Both the position numbers and the translations under genes were made by a program. Source: Pseudomonadota bacterium (lineage in GTDB: Bacteria > Pseudomonadota > Alphaproteobacteria > Rhizobiales > Xanthobacteraceae). Taken from it: a stretch of DNA of 5,042 nt. Of the stretch, positions 1 to 5,042 are shown in pieces. Where the stretch lies: positions 1 to 5,042 of the forward strand of contig JAJYAH010000581.1 of the NCBI GenBank assembly GCA_021779635.1, read 5' to 3'. How positions within the stretch are numbered: position 1 is the first letter of the stretch; every line of letters starts with the position of its first letter. The notes under the pieces were generated by a model that was not told the DNA's origin, made no database searches, and worked only from the letters and a program-made list of their open reading frames with translations.

Positions 1-1
1 C

Positions 2-538
2 CTGCAGCACTACGATGTTCTTGCTTGGCAACCATGGTTATTGGTCGCCGAGGCGGGCGCGGTGATCATTCTGGCTGGGATCATCTGTCAGATCGTGCAG
101 CTTGTGGTGTCTATTCGCCACCGAGACCAGCTCCGCGACGCGACCGGCGATCCATGGAATGGCCGCACCTTGGAATGGGCTACCGCATCGCCGCCTCCAG
201 CCTGGAATTTTGCGGTCCTGCCGCGCGTCGGCGAAATCGACGCCTTCTGGGCAAAAAAGCAACGCATGCGCGCGAAGCAAGAACAGTCGGTGCCGCGGCG
301 CGAATACGAGCCGATCGAGGTGCCCAAGAATAATCCGACCGGTTTCGTGACCGCGTTTTTCGCAGTGATGACCGGCTTTGCCTTGATTTGGCACATCTGG
401 TGGATGGCAGGCGCTGGATTGCTCGGCGCGGCGGCGACGTTGCTCACCTTCATGTTCCACCCGGACGAGGAAGTTGAGATCTCCGCAGAACAGGTCGCTC
501 TGTTCGACCGGGCCCACCCGGTTGAGGTGTCGCTATGA
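2..538 (+). CDS. cyoB: Cytochrome bo3 ubiquinol oxidase subunit I, C-terminal part (5' end outside window)
   Basis: This is the last 178 residues of CyoB, the catalytic subunit of the heme-copper quinol oxidase in the inner membrane, which oxidises ubiquinol, reduces O2 to water and pumps protons. The family is usually about 660 residues, so roughly the first three quarters lie upstream. The clearest signature is at about 149-223: the CyoB C-terminal motif DPWNGRTLEWATASPPP followed by WNFAVLP. A hydrophobic segment precedes it (about 35-115, VAEAGAVIILAGIICQIVQL). Two more follow it (about 340-460), including the conserved IWHIWW stretch. These match the last transmembrane helices of bo3-type subunit I, which aa3-type CtaD lacks. 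The heme and copper ligands lie outside the window and cannot be checked. The TGA stop overlaps the cyoC start as ATGA, which shows tight coupling. No stop or frameshift is visible in the part present. Confidence 0.96.
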   Translation: MQHYDVLAWQPWLLVAEAGAVIILAGIICQIVQLVVSIRHRDQLRDATGDPWNGRTLEWATASPPPAWNFAVLPRVGEIDAFWAKKQRMRAKQEQSVPRREYEPIEVPKNNPTGFVTAFFAVMTGFALIWHIWWMAGAGLLGAAATLLTFMFHPDEEVEISAEQVALFDRAHPVEVSL

Positions 539-1167
539 GCATCGCAGCTGACGTTGACGACATCTATGACCGCGAAGCGGTGAACGCGAGCGAGGCGGGT
601 CCCGCGCCCAAGCGAATCGTTGTCGGCTATGGTTTCTGGATCTTCCTGCTGAGTGACATCGTGATGTTCTCGGCACTGTTTGCAAGTTACGCCGTGCTCG
701 CAAAAGCGACTGCGGGCGGTCCGACAGGTGCTCTGTTGTTCAATCAACGGAACGTCGCGATGGAGACCGCTTTTCTCCTGCTCTCCAGCTATAGCTGTGG
801 GCTGATGTCCTTGGCCACCAATTCGCGGCGCTATTTCGGCACCTTCCTGGGCGCCGCGGTTACGTTCATCCTGGGAGCGGCATTTCTCTATCTTGAGCTT
901 CGCGAATTCCACAGCATGGTTGCGATGGGAGCGACCCCCCAACGCAGCGCGTTTCTTTCCGCCTTCTTTACGCTGGTCGGTTGTCACGGGCTGCATGTGA
1001 CGATCGGACTGATCTGGCTCGTTCTCATGATGGTTCAGCTTGCGATGTGGGGTTTCCGTCCCGTCGTAGAGCGCCGCATGCTGTGTTTCGCCCTGTTTTG
1101 GCATGCGCTCGACATCATCTGGGTCACGATATTCACGGTTGTCTATCTAATGGGAGTCCTTCGATGA
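535..1167 (+). CDS. cyoC: Cytochrome bo3 ubiquinol oxidase subunit III
   Basis: CyoC (210 residues, normal for the family at about 200-210) is the non-catalytic five-helix subunit of the bo3 quinol oxidase, which stabilises subunit I in the inner membrane. Five hydrophobic segments are visible at about residues 33-56, 76-94, 103-122, 140-172 and 182-208. Family motifs include GFWIFLLSDIVMFSALFASY in helix 1, the HGLHVT stretch at 151-156 and FWHALDIIW at 188-196. The N-terminal 28 residues are polar, as in other CyoC proteins that lack the first two helices of CoxC. The ATG at 535 is chosen because it overlaps the cyoB stop (ATGA) and has GAGG at 524-527 seven bases upstream. The end overlaps the cyoD start in the same way. 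A Cys occupies the position before HGLHVT, where I recall Thr being usual. This is minor and from memory. Confidence 0.96.
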   Translation: MSIAADVDDIYDREAVNASEAGPAPKRIVVGYGFWIFLLSDIVMFSALFASYAVLAKATAGGPTGALLFNQRNVAMETAFLLLSSYSCGLMSLATNSRRYFGTFLGAAVTFILGAAFLYLELREFHSMVAMGATPQRSAFLSAFFTLVGCHGLHVTIGLIWLVLMMVQLAMWGFRPVVERRMLCFALFWHALDIIWVTIFTVVYLMGVLR

Positions 1168-1559
1168 CGGAAACGAGTCTGGATGTTGCTCCGGGAGAAC
1201 GGCCAAGGATCCCGGCCTCTGAGCAAGTCACTTCCTCTGGCTTCCTTGTCTACACGATCGGTTTGCTGCTGGCGCTGGTTCTGACGATCACGTCCTTCTG
1301 GGTTGCCAACACCTCGGCGCTCTGGACGCCCGGTGTGCCGGCTGGTCTCGCAGTTCTTGCGATCGCCCAGATGGGAGTGCACCTGGTGTTCTTCCTGCAC
1401 ATTACCACCGGACCGGACAACACCAACAATATCCTGGCGCTCGCGTTCGGCGTACTCATCGTATTGCTGGTCCTCGGAGGGTCGCTCGTGATCATGGCAA
1501 ACTTGAACGAGAATATGATGACACATACCGAGCTGATGAGTTTGCATGTGCGGTCCTGA
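1164..1559 (+). CDS. cyoD: Cytochrome bo3 ubiquinol oxidase subunit IV
   Basis: CyoD (131 residues; the family is about 110-130) is the small three-helix subunit that assists assembly of the CuB and heme site in subunit I. Membrane segments lie at about residues 26-49, 57-80 and 88-112. The middle one carries the family signature QMGVHLVFFLHI, and the C-terminus has the Asn/Met-rich tail typical of CyoD (NLNENMM). The ATG at 1164 is preferred over in-frame upstream codons because it forms an ATGA overlap with the cyoC stop and has GGGAG at 1152-1156 seven bases upstream. Earlier starts in this frame would lie deep inside cyoC. The gene order B-C-D is canonical. No heme O synthase (cyoE) or SURF1 gene follows directly. 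Instead a decayed minus-strand gene begins six bases after the stop. Confidence 0.96.
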   Translation: MTETSLDVAPGERPRIPASEQVTSSGFLVYTIGLLLALVLTITSFWVANTSALWTPGVPAGLAVLAIAQMGVHLVFFLHITTGPDNTNNILALAFGVLIVLLVLGGSLVIMANLNENMMTHTELMSLHVRS

Positions 1560-1564
1560 CCGAC

Positions 1565-1736
1565 GTTTGGGAAGTGGCTTTTCAAGATAACGATCTTCAC
1601 ATCGTCCTTGGAAATGCCTGCCTTCAGCAGCGCAGCATATTTGGCGATCGCGTAAGTCCTCACAGTCACCGCGATTGGATAGGAGTGCTTCAAACGGGCT
1701 GAACGCATCGGTATATCGAAGTCGAAATAAAGCGGT
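1565..1736 (-). pseudogene. Frameshifted remnant of a transglutaminase-like cysteine peptidase (BTLCP/LapG family)
   Basis: The gap between cyoD and the next gene is not empty. On the minus strand, 1718-1656 reads RYTDAFSPFEALLSNRGDCE followed by D. After one extra base (a T on the minus strand, position 1655 or 1654), 1654-1565 continues as YAIAKYAALLKAGISKDD, then VKIVILKSHFPN. Joined, these give GDCEDYAIAKY plus the following helix and strand, the hallmark of BTLCP proteins (PF06035, which includes the periplasmic protease LapG). The Cys of GDCED is the family's catalytic nucleophile. A third frame upstream (1736-1714, NRFISTSI) may be a further displaced piece. The catalytic His and Asp lie further along in the family and are absent: similarity ends at 1565, six bases after the cyoD stop. 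About 55 residues survive of a family usually near 200, so this cannot encode an active enzyme. The identification rests on remembered motifs, not a database search. Confidence 0.78.
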
Positions 1737-1757
1737 TGGTTGCTTCCGGCAATTGCG

Positions 1758-1765
1758 AGAGAGGA
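1758..1765 (+). promoter_or_regulatory. Ribosome binding site fixing the start at 1773
   Basis: AGAGAGGA lies seven bases before the ATG at 1773. It supports that start over a TTG at 1740 in the same frame, which has no purine-rich site before it and would add 11 residues translated from the relic region. Confidence 0.6.
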
Positions 1766-1772
1766 ATTCGAC

Positions 1773-2111
1773 ATGAAAACAGCAAATCGGGTGAACGGTA
1801 TAGAACCGGACGTATTGGTATCAACTCGATTGGGCGTCGGGTCGTGGACCATCCTTATCGTGCTTTTCCTGCTCCTGGCGGTCACCTTTGTGATTGTCTA
1901 TCTGGGCTGGACACTGGGAAGTGGCGCCGACGTGCCAGCGTCAGGCTATGTCGCCATGGTGCTCGGCGTGATCGTTTCGCTGGCGGTCGGGTTTGGTCTC
2001 ATGGCTCTAATATTTTACAGCAGCCGGAAAGGATATGACGAACAGCCGGTGCTGATTATCCCTGACAGAGACGGCATCGAATCAGGAGGCGTTTCCGGAA
2101 CAAAAGAATGA
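1773..2111 (+). CDS. Small two-helix membrane protein of unknown function
   Basis: This 112-residue protein is not one I can name. It has a polar N-terminus (residues 1-22), a strongly hydrophobic segment at about 24-46 (SWTILIVLFLLLAVTFVIVY), a short linker containing SGADVPASGY, a second segment at about 58-82, and a polar tail beginning SSRKGYDE. Basic residues before helix 1 and after helix 2 suggest a hairpin with both ends in the cytoplasm. There is no signal peptide cleavage site, cysteine pair or metal-binding motif. It begins 213 bases after cyoD, on the same strand. Its stop overlaps the ATG of a 21-codon ORF, which itself overlaps the kinase gene. Gene order therefore suggests a membrane partner of the oxidase or of the kinase, but this is inference. 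The AGAGAGGA site and the well-formed hairpin support it as a real gene. Confidence 0.8.
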   Translation: MKTANRVNGIEPDVLVSTRLGVGSWTILIVLFLLLAVTFVIVYLGWTLGSGADVPASGYVAMVLGVIVSLAVGFGLMALIFYSSRKGYDEQPVLIIPDRDGIESGGVSGTKE

Positions 2112-2173
2112 CCAACCTCCAAGGTGACGAGGGGGCCATGAACTCAGAAGTGCGCCTCCTGGCAGGAAAATGA
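2108..2173 (+). CDS. 21-codon mini-ORF linking the small membrane protein gene to the kinase gene
   Basis: The ATG at 2108 overlaps the preceding stop as ATGA. The frame runs 21 codons to a TGA at 2171-2173, which overlaps the kinase ATG at 2170, again as ATGA. A second in-frame ATG at 2138, preceded by purine-rich AAGGTGA (2121-2127) and GAGGGGG (2129-2135), would give an 11-residue product starting MNSEVRLLAGK. The peptide is polar, with no membrane segment or recognised motif. The kinase start has only AGGA two bases away, a poor spacing, so ribosomes ending this mini-ORF may be needed to start kinase translation. It may be a coupling device rather than a functional peptide, and a chance ORF of this length is possible. 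Confidence 0.4.
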   Translation: MTNLQGDEGAMNSEVRLLAGK

Positions 2174-3870
2174 GCATCTCCACTTCCTATGCGGTTTGTG
2201 ACGACGACGGCGCCTTCCTGTCGAGGGCTGCGGTCGGATCCCGCGAGTTGCGTCTTTGCCTTGCGCTAATCGGGATTTCGGCTGTCGTCTTTGTCGCTTG
2301 CGTCCCCGACGTGCGCGAGCTTCTGCAGCCTTCGCCTGCTTTCGTCGCCGTATACAACGCCGTTTCGACACTTAACGATTTCACGACCGCCATCATTCTC
2401 GTTGGCCAGTTCAACATCCTGCGCTCACGTGCATTGCTGCTGTTGGCAAGCGGATATCTGTTTGCGTCGCTGATCAGCGTCATTCAGCTTTTGACGTTTC
2501 CTGGCATGTTCGCAGCTGCCGGCCTGCTCGGAGCGGGACCTCAGACAGCGTTATGGCTCTGTGTGTTCTGGCACGGAGGCTTTCCGCTCGTCGTAATCGT
2601 TTACGCGCTGTTTCATGACGGTAGCCGCGAGATTGTAACACCGCCGCGCATCGCGATTGCGTCGGCCGCGACCGCAGTCATCGGCGCCGTGCTCGCATGC
2701 TGGTTCGCTGCGACCTGGGGCGCCGAGAATGCGCGCGTGCTGCCAGCGCTCCTGGATGGAACTGGCTTTACGCCTTGGCAAAGGGTCGTCAATCTAACCG
2801 ACATCATCCTGGTTCTGGGGGCGTTTGTCTTGCTGTCGGCGCGCCCTCGCCAGGGGCTACTGAATTTATGGCTTATGGTCGTGATGAGCTACTGGTTCTG
2901 CGCCATAACGCTGAGTTCGTACTTAAACGCCAATCGCTATGATCTGGGTTTTTATGCGGGACGAATCTATGGCGCATTGGCGGCGAGTTTCGTGCTCGCG
3001 GCGCTGGTGCTGGAAAACTCGCGCCTGTATCGCCGTCTCGCCATCGCCGCAAGCCGCTTGAAGGAACGCGCCACGGAGCTGTTGCGGGCGAACGAAACGC
3101 TGCAGAGCGAGATTGCCTACCGCAAGCGGGCCGAAGAAGGGCTGCGCCAGGCGCAGGCGGAGCTGGCACGCGTCAGCCGGATGAGCGCCATGGCAGAGCT
3201 GACTTCCTCTCTGGCGCATGAAGTGAACCATCCGATTGGTGCAATGATGATAAATGCCGAGACCTGCTTGCGCTGGCTTTCCCATGAGGTCCCAAATGTC
3301 GAGAGGGCTCGCACGATCGCCGGCATGATTGTAAAGGACGGAACGCGCGCTTCAGAGACGGTCACCCGCATGCAGCAGCTCTTCGATAAGGGGGCTCCGC
3401 TGCGCGAGTCGGTCGACGTAAACGATGTTATTCGAGAGATGAGCTTTCTCTTGCGCGGCGAGGCTGCGCGATATGCCGTGTCGATCCGCACAGAGCTGAC
3501 GGAAAATCTTTCTCAGGTTGCGGGAGATCGCGTGCAATTGAAGCAGGTTCTGATGAACCTCATGATCAACGGCATCGAGGCAATGAGCGACGGGGACGGG
3601 ACACGGGAGCTCACCATAAAGTCGCAGCGAGCGGAAAATGGACAAATCACGGTGTCCGTCAGGGATACCGGCGTCGGACTGCCGCCGCTGCCGGTGAATC
3701 AAATTTTCGATACGTTCTTTACCACGAAACCTCATTCCATAGGCATAGGTCTGTCGATAAGCCGCTCCAACATCGAAGAGCATGGGGGCCACTTGTCGGC
3801 CGCCAACAATTCGTCGGGCGGTGCAAATTTTCACCTCACTCTTCCGATCGAAGGCGATCCACACCAGTGA
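2170..3870 (+). CDS. MASE4-type membrane sensor histidine kinase
   Basis: This 566-residue sensor kinase has an integral-membrane input domain resembling MASE4. There are about eight hydrophobic segments between residues 27 and 282, with the family-like stretches FNILRSRALLLLASGYLF, GLLGAGPQTALWL and FWHGGFPL. A predicted coiled-coil linker follows (about 284-338, rich in Arg, Glu and Ala). The HisKA domain begins near 340, with the phosphoacceptor His350 in SLAHEVNHP. The HATPase domain (about 455-562) has the N box around Asn467 (NLMINGIEAM), the G1 box DTGVGL (499-504), an F box with FDTFFTTKP, and G2 GIGLSIS (525-531). All catalytic motifs look intact. There is no PAS domain or receiver. 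The start at 2170 overlaps the mini-ORF stop as ATGA. No response regulator follows here, so its partner is elsewhere or it is an orphan. What it senses is unknown. Closeness to the quinol oxidase genes makes respiratory or redox state a reasonable guess only. Confidence 0.9.
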   Translation: MSISTSYAVCDDDGAFLSRAAVGSRELRLCLALIGISAVVFVACVPDVRELLQPSPAFVAVYNAVSTLNDFTTAIILVGQFNILRSRALLLLASGYLFASLISVIQLLTFPGMFAAAGLLGAGPQTALWLCVFWHGGFPLVVIVYALFHDGSREIVTPPRIAIASAATAVIGAVLACWFAATWGAENARVLPALLDGTGFTPWQRVVNLTDIILVLGAFVLLSARPRQGLLNLWLMVVMSYWFCAITLSSYLNANRYDLGFYAGRIYGALAASFVLAALVLENSRLYRRLAIAASRLKERATELLRANETLQSEIAYRKRAEEGLRQAQAELARVSRMSAMAELTSSLAHEVNHPIGAMMINAETCLRWLSHEVPNVERARTIAGMIVKDGTRASETVTRMQQLFDKGAPLRESVDVNDVIREMSFLLRGEAARYAVSIRTELTENLSQVAGDRVQLKQVLMNLMINGIEAMSDGDGTRELTIKSQRAENGQITVSVRDTGVGLPPLPVNQIFDTFFTTKPHSIGIGLSISRSNIEEHGGHLSAANNSSGGANFHLTLPIEGDPHQ

Positions 3871-3883
3871 CGGTACATCATGA

Positions 3884-3925
3884 GCACGGCTCTCGCGCGT
3901 GAGAGTCTCTAAACCGTGCCACGGT
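3884..3925 (+). other. Overlapping alternative hairpins downstream of the kinase gene
   Basis: GCACGG (3884-3889) pairs with CCGTGC (3914-3919). Inside it, CTCTC (3890-3894) pairs with GAGAG (3901-3905), giving a long interrupted stem. Alternatively ACCGT (3913-3917) pairs with ACGGT (3921-3925) around a three-base loop. The two folds share 3914-3917 and exclude each other. No T run follows, so this is not a standard intrinsic terminator. It could be a transcript-end structure, a 3' protective stem or chance. Confidence 0.4.
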
Positions 3926-4052
3926 TGCAGCAGCTCCCGCGTGCGTTGTGCTGGATCAGCCGCTGCAGTTTCGTAATCTCGCATGAAGTCCCCGGTTCTT
4001 TTCATGGTACAGGCAATTGGCTTAGTATGCGTACGATTAAGCGGGGCCGGAT

Positions 4053-4058
4053 GGGAGG
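4053..4058 (+). promoter_or_regulatory. Strong ribosome binding site for the winged-helix ORF
   Basis: GGGAGG ends six bases before the ATG at 4065, close to the ideal Shine-Dalgarno sequence and spacing. It supports this start and shows that the initiation signal of the broken regulator is still intact. Confidence 0.7.
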
Positions 4059-4064
4059 AAACGA

Positions 4065-4376
4065 ATGACGGGCGAGAGGAGTGCGCCCACCCAAGAGACA
4101 ATTTCATTTGGCCCGTTTAGGTTGATACCAGCCAGGAGGCTCCTCGAAAAATCGGGTACGCCGCTTCAGTTGAGTGCGCGCGCCCTGGATATTCTCATCG
4201 TTCTGGTGGAGCACGCAGGTCGAACCGTCACCAAGAAGGATTTGATCGCGCGGGTCTGGCAGGGTGTTGCGGTTGAGGAGGGTACCCTCAGATTTCACGT
4301 GGCGGGCCTGCGCAAAGCGCTTGGCGACGGAGAAAGTGGCGCCCGGTATGTCACGACCCTGGCCGGACGAGGCTAG
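4065..4376 (+). CDS. Truncated winged-helix DNA-binding protein (N-terminal part of the split regulator)
   Basis: The product as translated is 103 residues. It opens with the SFGPFRLIPARRLLEKSG strand region (14-31). The ALDILIVLVEHAG helix and the VTKKDLIARVW helix follow (40-65). The likely recognition helix is EEGTLRFHVAGLRKALGD (71-88). The wing ARYVTTLAGRG (93-103) is cut at its last turn. This covers nearly a whole Trans_reg_C domain (PF00486), so it might still fold and bind DNA without its ATPase switch. In that case it could act as a constitutive regulator or as a competitor of a related full-length protein. That is inference. The first helices and the start context are normal. Confidence 0.65.
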   Translation: MTGERSAPTQETISFGPFRLIPARRLLEKSGTPLQLSARALDILIVLVEHAGRTVTKKDLIARVWQGVAVEEGTLRFHVAGLRKALGDGESGARYVTTLAGRG

Positions 4377-4478
4377 TGTTTTGTGACGCCGGTTTCCCGG
4401 CTGAGCGCCGCGAGCCGACCCGTTGATGACGGTTCGATTTCAAAGAAGGGCCCGGCGTTTCCGCCTCGCTTAGGCCGA

Positions 4479-5042
4479 ATGATCGGCCGAGAGGTAGCGG
4501 TCGACGCGATTTCAACCCAATTGGTGGCGGGGCGCTTTGTGACCATCGTCGGTGCGGGGGGAATCGGAAAGACGACCGTGGCGGTATCGGTCGGACGCCG
4601 ACTATTCGAGGAATTCGGCGATCTGGTTTACTTCATCGATTTGGGATCGCTTAAGGATCCGCTTCTGGTCGCCAGCGCGACCGGGTCGGCTCTCGGTCTT
4701 GCGATCAATGAACCTGATCCTGTCGCGAGTCTCATTGCGGCTGTGCGGCATCGGCGAATATTGCTGGTCTTCGACAGCTGCGAACATGTGATCGAAACGG
4801 CGGCTGCATTGGCGGAACGCATTTTTAATGAGACATCGCAGGTTCATATCCTGGCGACAAGCCGGGAGCCGTTACGTATCGAGGGCGAGCGAGTTCATCG
4901 ATTGGCCCCGCTCGAATGCCCGTCTGAGGGCGCCCATCTGACCGCCGAAGAGGCATTGGCCTTTCCGGCGGTACGGCTTTTCATCGAACGCGCGACCGCC
5001 AACCAGTCTCGATTTGCGTTCGGCGATGCGGATGCGCCAGTC
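4479..5042 (+). CDS. NB-ARC-like ATPase part of the split regulator (partial at window end)
   Basis: The ATG at 4479 is the first ATG after the TAG in the same frame, and the frame is open to the window edge. It reads MIGREVAV, the usual entry to this ATPase module. The Walker A loop GAGGIGKTT is at 4551-4577, and the Walker B region ILLVFDSCEHV at 4758-4790 has its Asp at 4773-4775. The sensor-like motif ILATSREPLRIEGE and the LTAEEALAFPAVRLFIERA stretch follow. Many relatives have DNCEH where this has DSCEH. No Shine-Dalgarno sequence precedes 4479 or the GTG at 4383, so independent translation is doubtful. The coding sequence shows no other damage, which fits recent loss. In intact relatives the ATPase is thought to couple nucleotide or ligand state to the DNA-binding domain. 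Confidence 0.5.
   Translation, partial: MIGREVAVDAISTQLVAGRFVTIVGAGGIGKTTVAVSVGRRLFEEFGDLVYFIDLGSLKDPLLVASATGSALGLAINEPDPVASLIAAVRHRRILLVFDSCEHVIETAAALAERIFNETSQVHILATSREPLRIEGERVHRLAPLECPSEGAHLTAEEALAFPAVRLFIERATANQSRFAFGDADAPV

Larger units (their letters stand above)
3871..4064 (+). other. Intergenic region between the kinase gene and the regulator gene
   Basis: This is the only gap longer than about 190 bases without a convincing coding signal. The proximal part (3884-3925) holds the competing hairpins listed separately. The distal part is likely to contain the promoter of the downstream regulator. A loose candidate is TTTTCA at 3999-4004 and TAGTAT at 4023-4028, with 18 bases between, but the match is too weak to call. 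Minus-strand reading frames across it extend from the kinase shadow and show no family motif. Confidence 0.5.
4065..5042 (+). pseudogene. Winged-helix/NB-ATPase transcriptional regulator split by an in-frame TAG (3' end outside window)
   Basis: A single reading frame runs from the ATG at 4065 to the window edge, broken only by TAG at 4374-4376. Before the stop is an OmpR/CadC-type DNA-binding domain. After it comes a linker and an NB-ARC-like ATPase of the AfsR/COG3903 kind. Proteins of this architecture normally read GRGYCF at this point, and here the sequence reads GRG-stop-CF, so the stop sits on the expected Tyr (TAT or TAC to TAG is one change). There is no frameshift, and the downstream 222 codons contain no other stop. 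Intact members of the family are much longer, often 900 or more residues, with TPR-like repeats after the ATPase. The rest lies outside the window. A recent nonsense mutation is the simplest reading. A sequencing error or a working split gene are alternatives. Confidence 0.8.

Noticed and set aside
88..1104. A 338-residue minus-strand ORF across cyoB and cyoC
   Set aside because: It is antisense to two clearly recognised genes, has His/Arg/Gln-rich low-quality composition and no family motif.
1740..1772. Alternative TTG start of the small membrane protein gene
   Set aside because: There is no ribosome binding site before it, while the ATG at 1773 has a well-placed AGAGAGGA.
1250..1885. A 211-residue minus-strand ORF
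   Set aside because: Only its middle (1565-1657) carries peptidase similarity. The rest is antisense to cyoD and to the 1773 gene, so the ORF as a whole is not a gene; the relic is reported separately.
3884..3925. Intrinsic terminator after the kinase gene
   Set aside because: Stems are present but no T-rich run follows either one.
3999..4028. Possible -35/-10 pair (TTTTCA and TAGTAT) before the regulator
   Set aside because: The -35 match is poor and such pairs are frequent by chance, so it is not listed as a promoter.
3352..4107. A 251-residue minus-strand ORF over the kinase 3' end and the intergenic gap
   Set aside because: Most of it is the complement of the kinase ATPase domain. The part in the gap has no recognisable motif and no convincing ribosome binding site.
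1..5042. CRISPR arrays, insertion sequences, tRNA or rRNA genes
   Set aside because: I saw no regular direct repeats, transposase motifs with terminal inverted repeats, or tRNA/rRNA-like sequence.

Overview
The window suggests an alphaproteobacterium of the Bradyrhizobium/Nitrobacteraceae type. This is inferred from the moderately high GC content, the cyo-type quinol oxidase genes, a MASE4 histidine kinase, a BTLCP-family relic and a winged-helix/NB-ATPase regulator, all of which are common in that group. No marker gene fixes the species.

Layout. Positions 2-1559 hold the end of a cytochrome bo3 ubiquinol oxidase operon on the + strand: the C-terminal 178 residues of CyoB (subunit I), complete CyoC (subunit III) and complete CyoD (subunit IV). 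Both junctions are ATGA stop/start overlaps, so the genes are translationally coupled. Positions 1560-1772 look like a plain gap, but the minus strand carries a decayed fragment of a transglutaminase-like cysteine peptidase (BTLCP/LapG family). It still has the GDCED catalytic-cysteine motif, and a one-base frameshift lies immediately after it. Positions 1773-2111 encode a 112-residue protein with two membrane segments. It is followed by a 21-codon mini-ORF (2108-2173) joined by ATGA overlaps to the gene before it and to the gene after it. The gene after it (2170-3870) encodes a 566-residue MASE4 membrane sensor histidine kinase. A 194-base gap (3871-4064) contains two mutually exclusive hairpins and a strong ribosome binding site.

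From 4065 to the end of the window runs a regulator with an OmpR/CadC-like winged-helix domain joined to an NB-ARC-like ATPase (AfsR/COG3903-type). It is cut by an in-frame TAG at 4374-4376, exactly where the wing motif GRG should continue with Tyr. The same frame is then open to the window edge with Walker A and B motifs, so this is a nonsense-split gene.

How the genes fit together: the oxidase uses ubiquinol to reduce O2 and pumps protons. The coupled group of small membrane protein, mini-ORF and quinol-oxidase-adjacent kinase could be an accessory and sensory module for the oxidase, but that rests on gene order only. The kinase has no response regulator in this window. The clearest unusual observations are the two broken genes and the double-ATGA mini-ORF. 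I do not see convincing evidence of a wholly new system.
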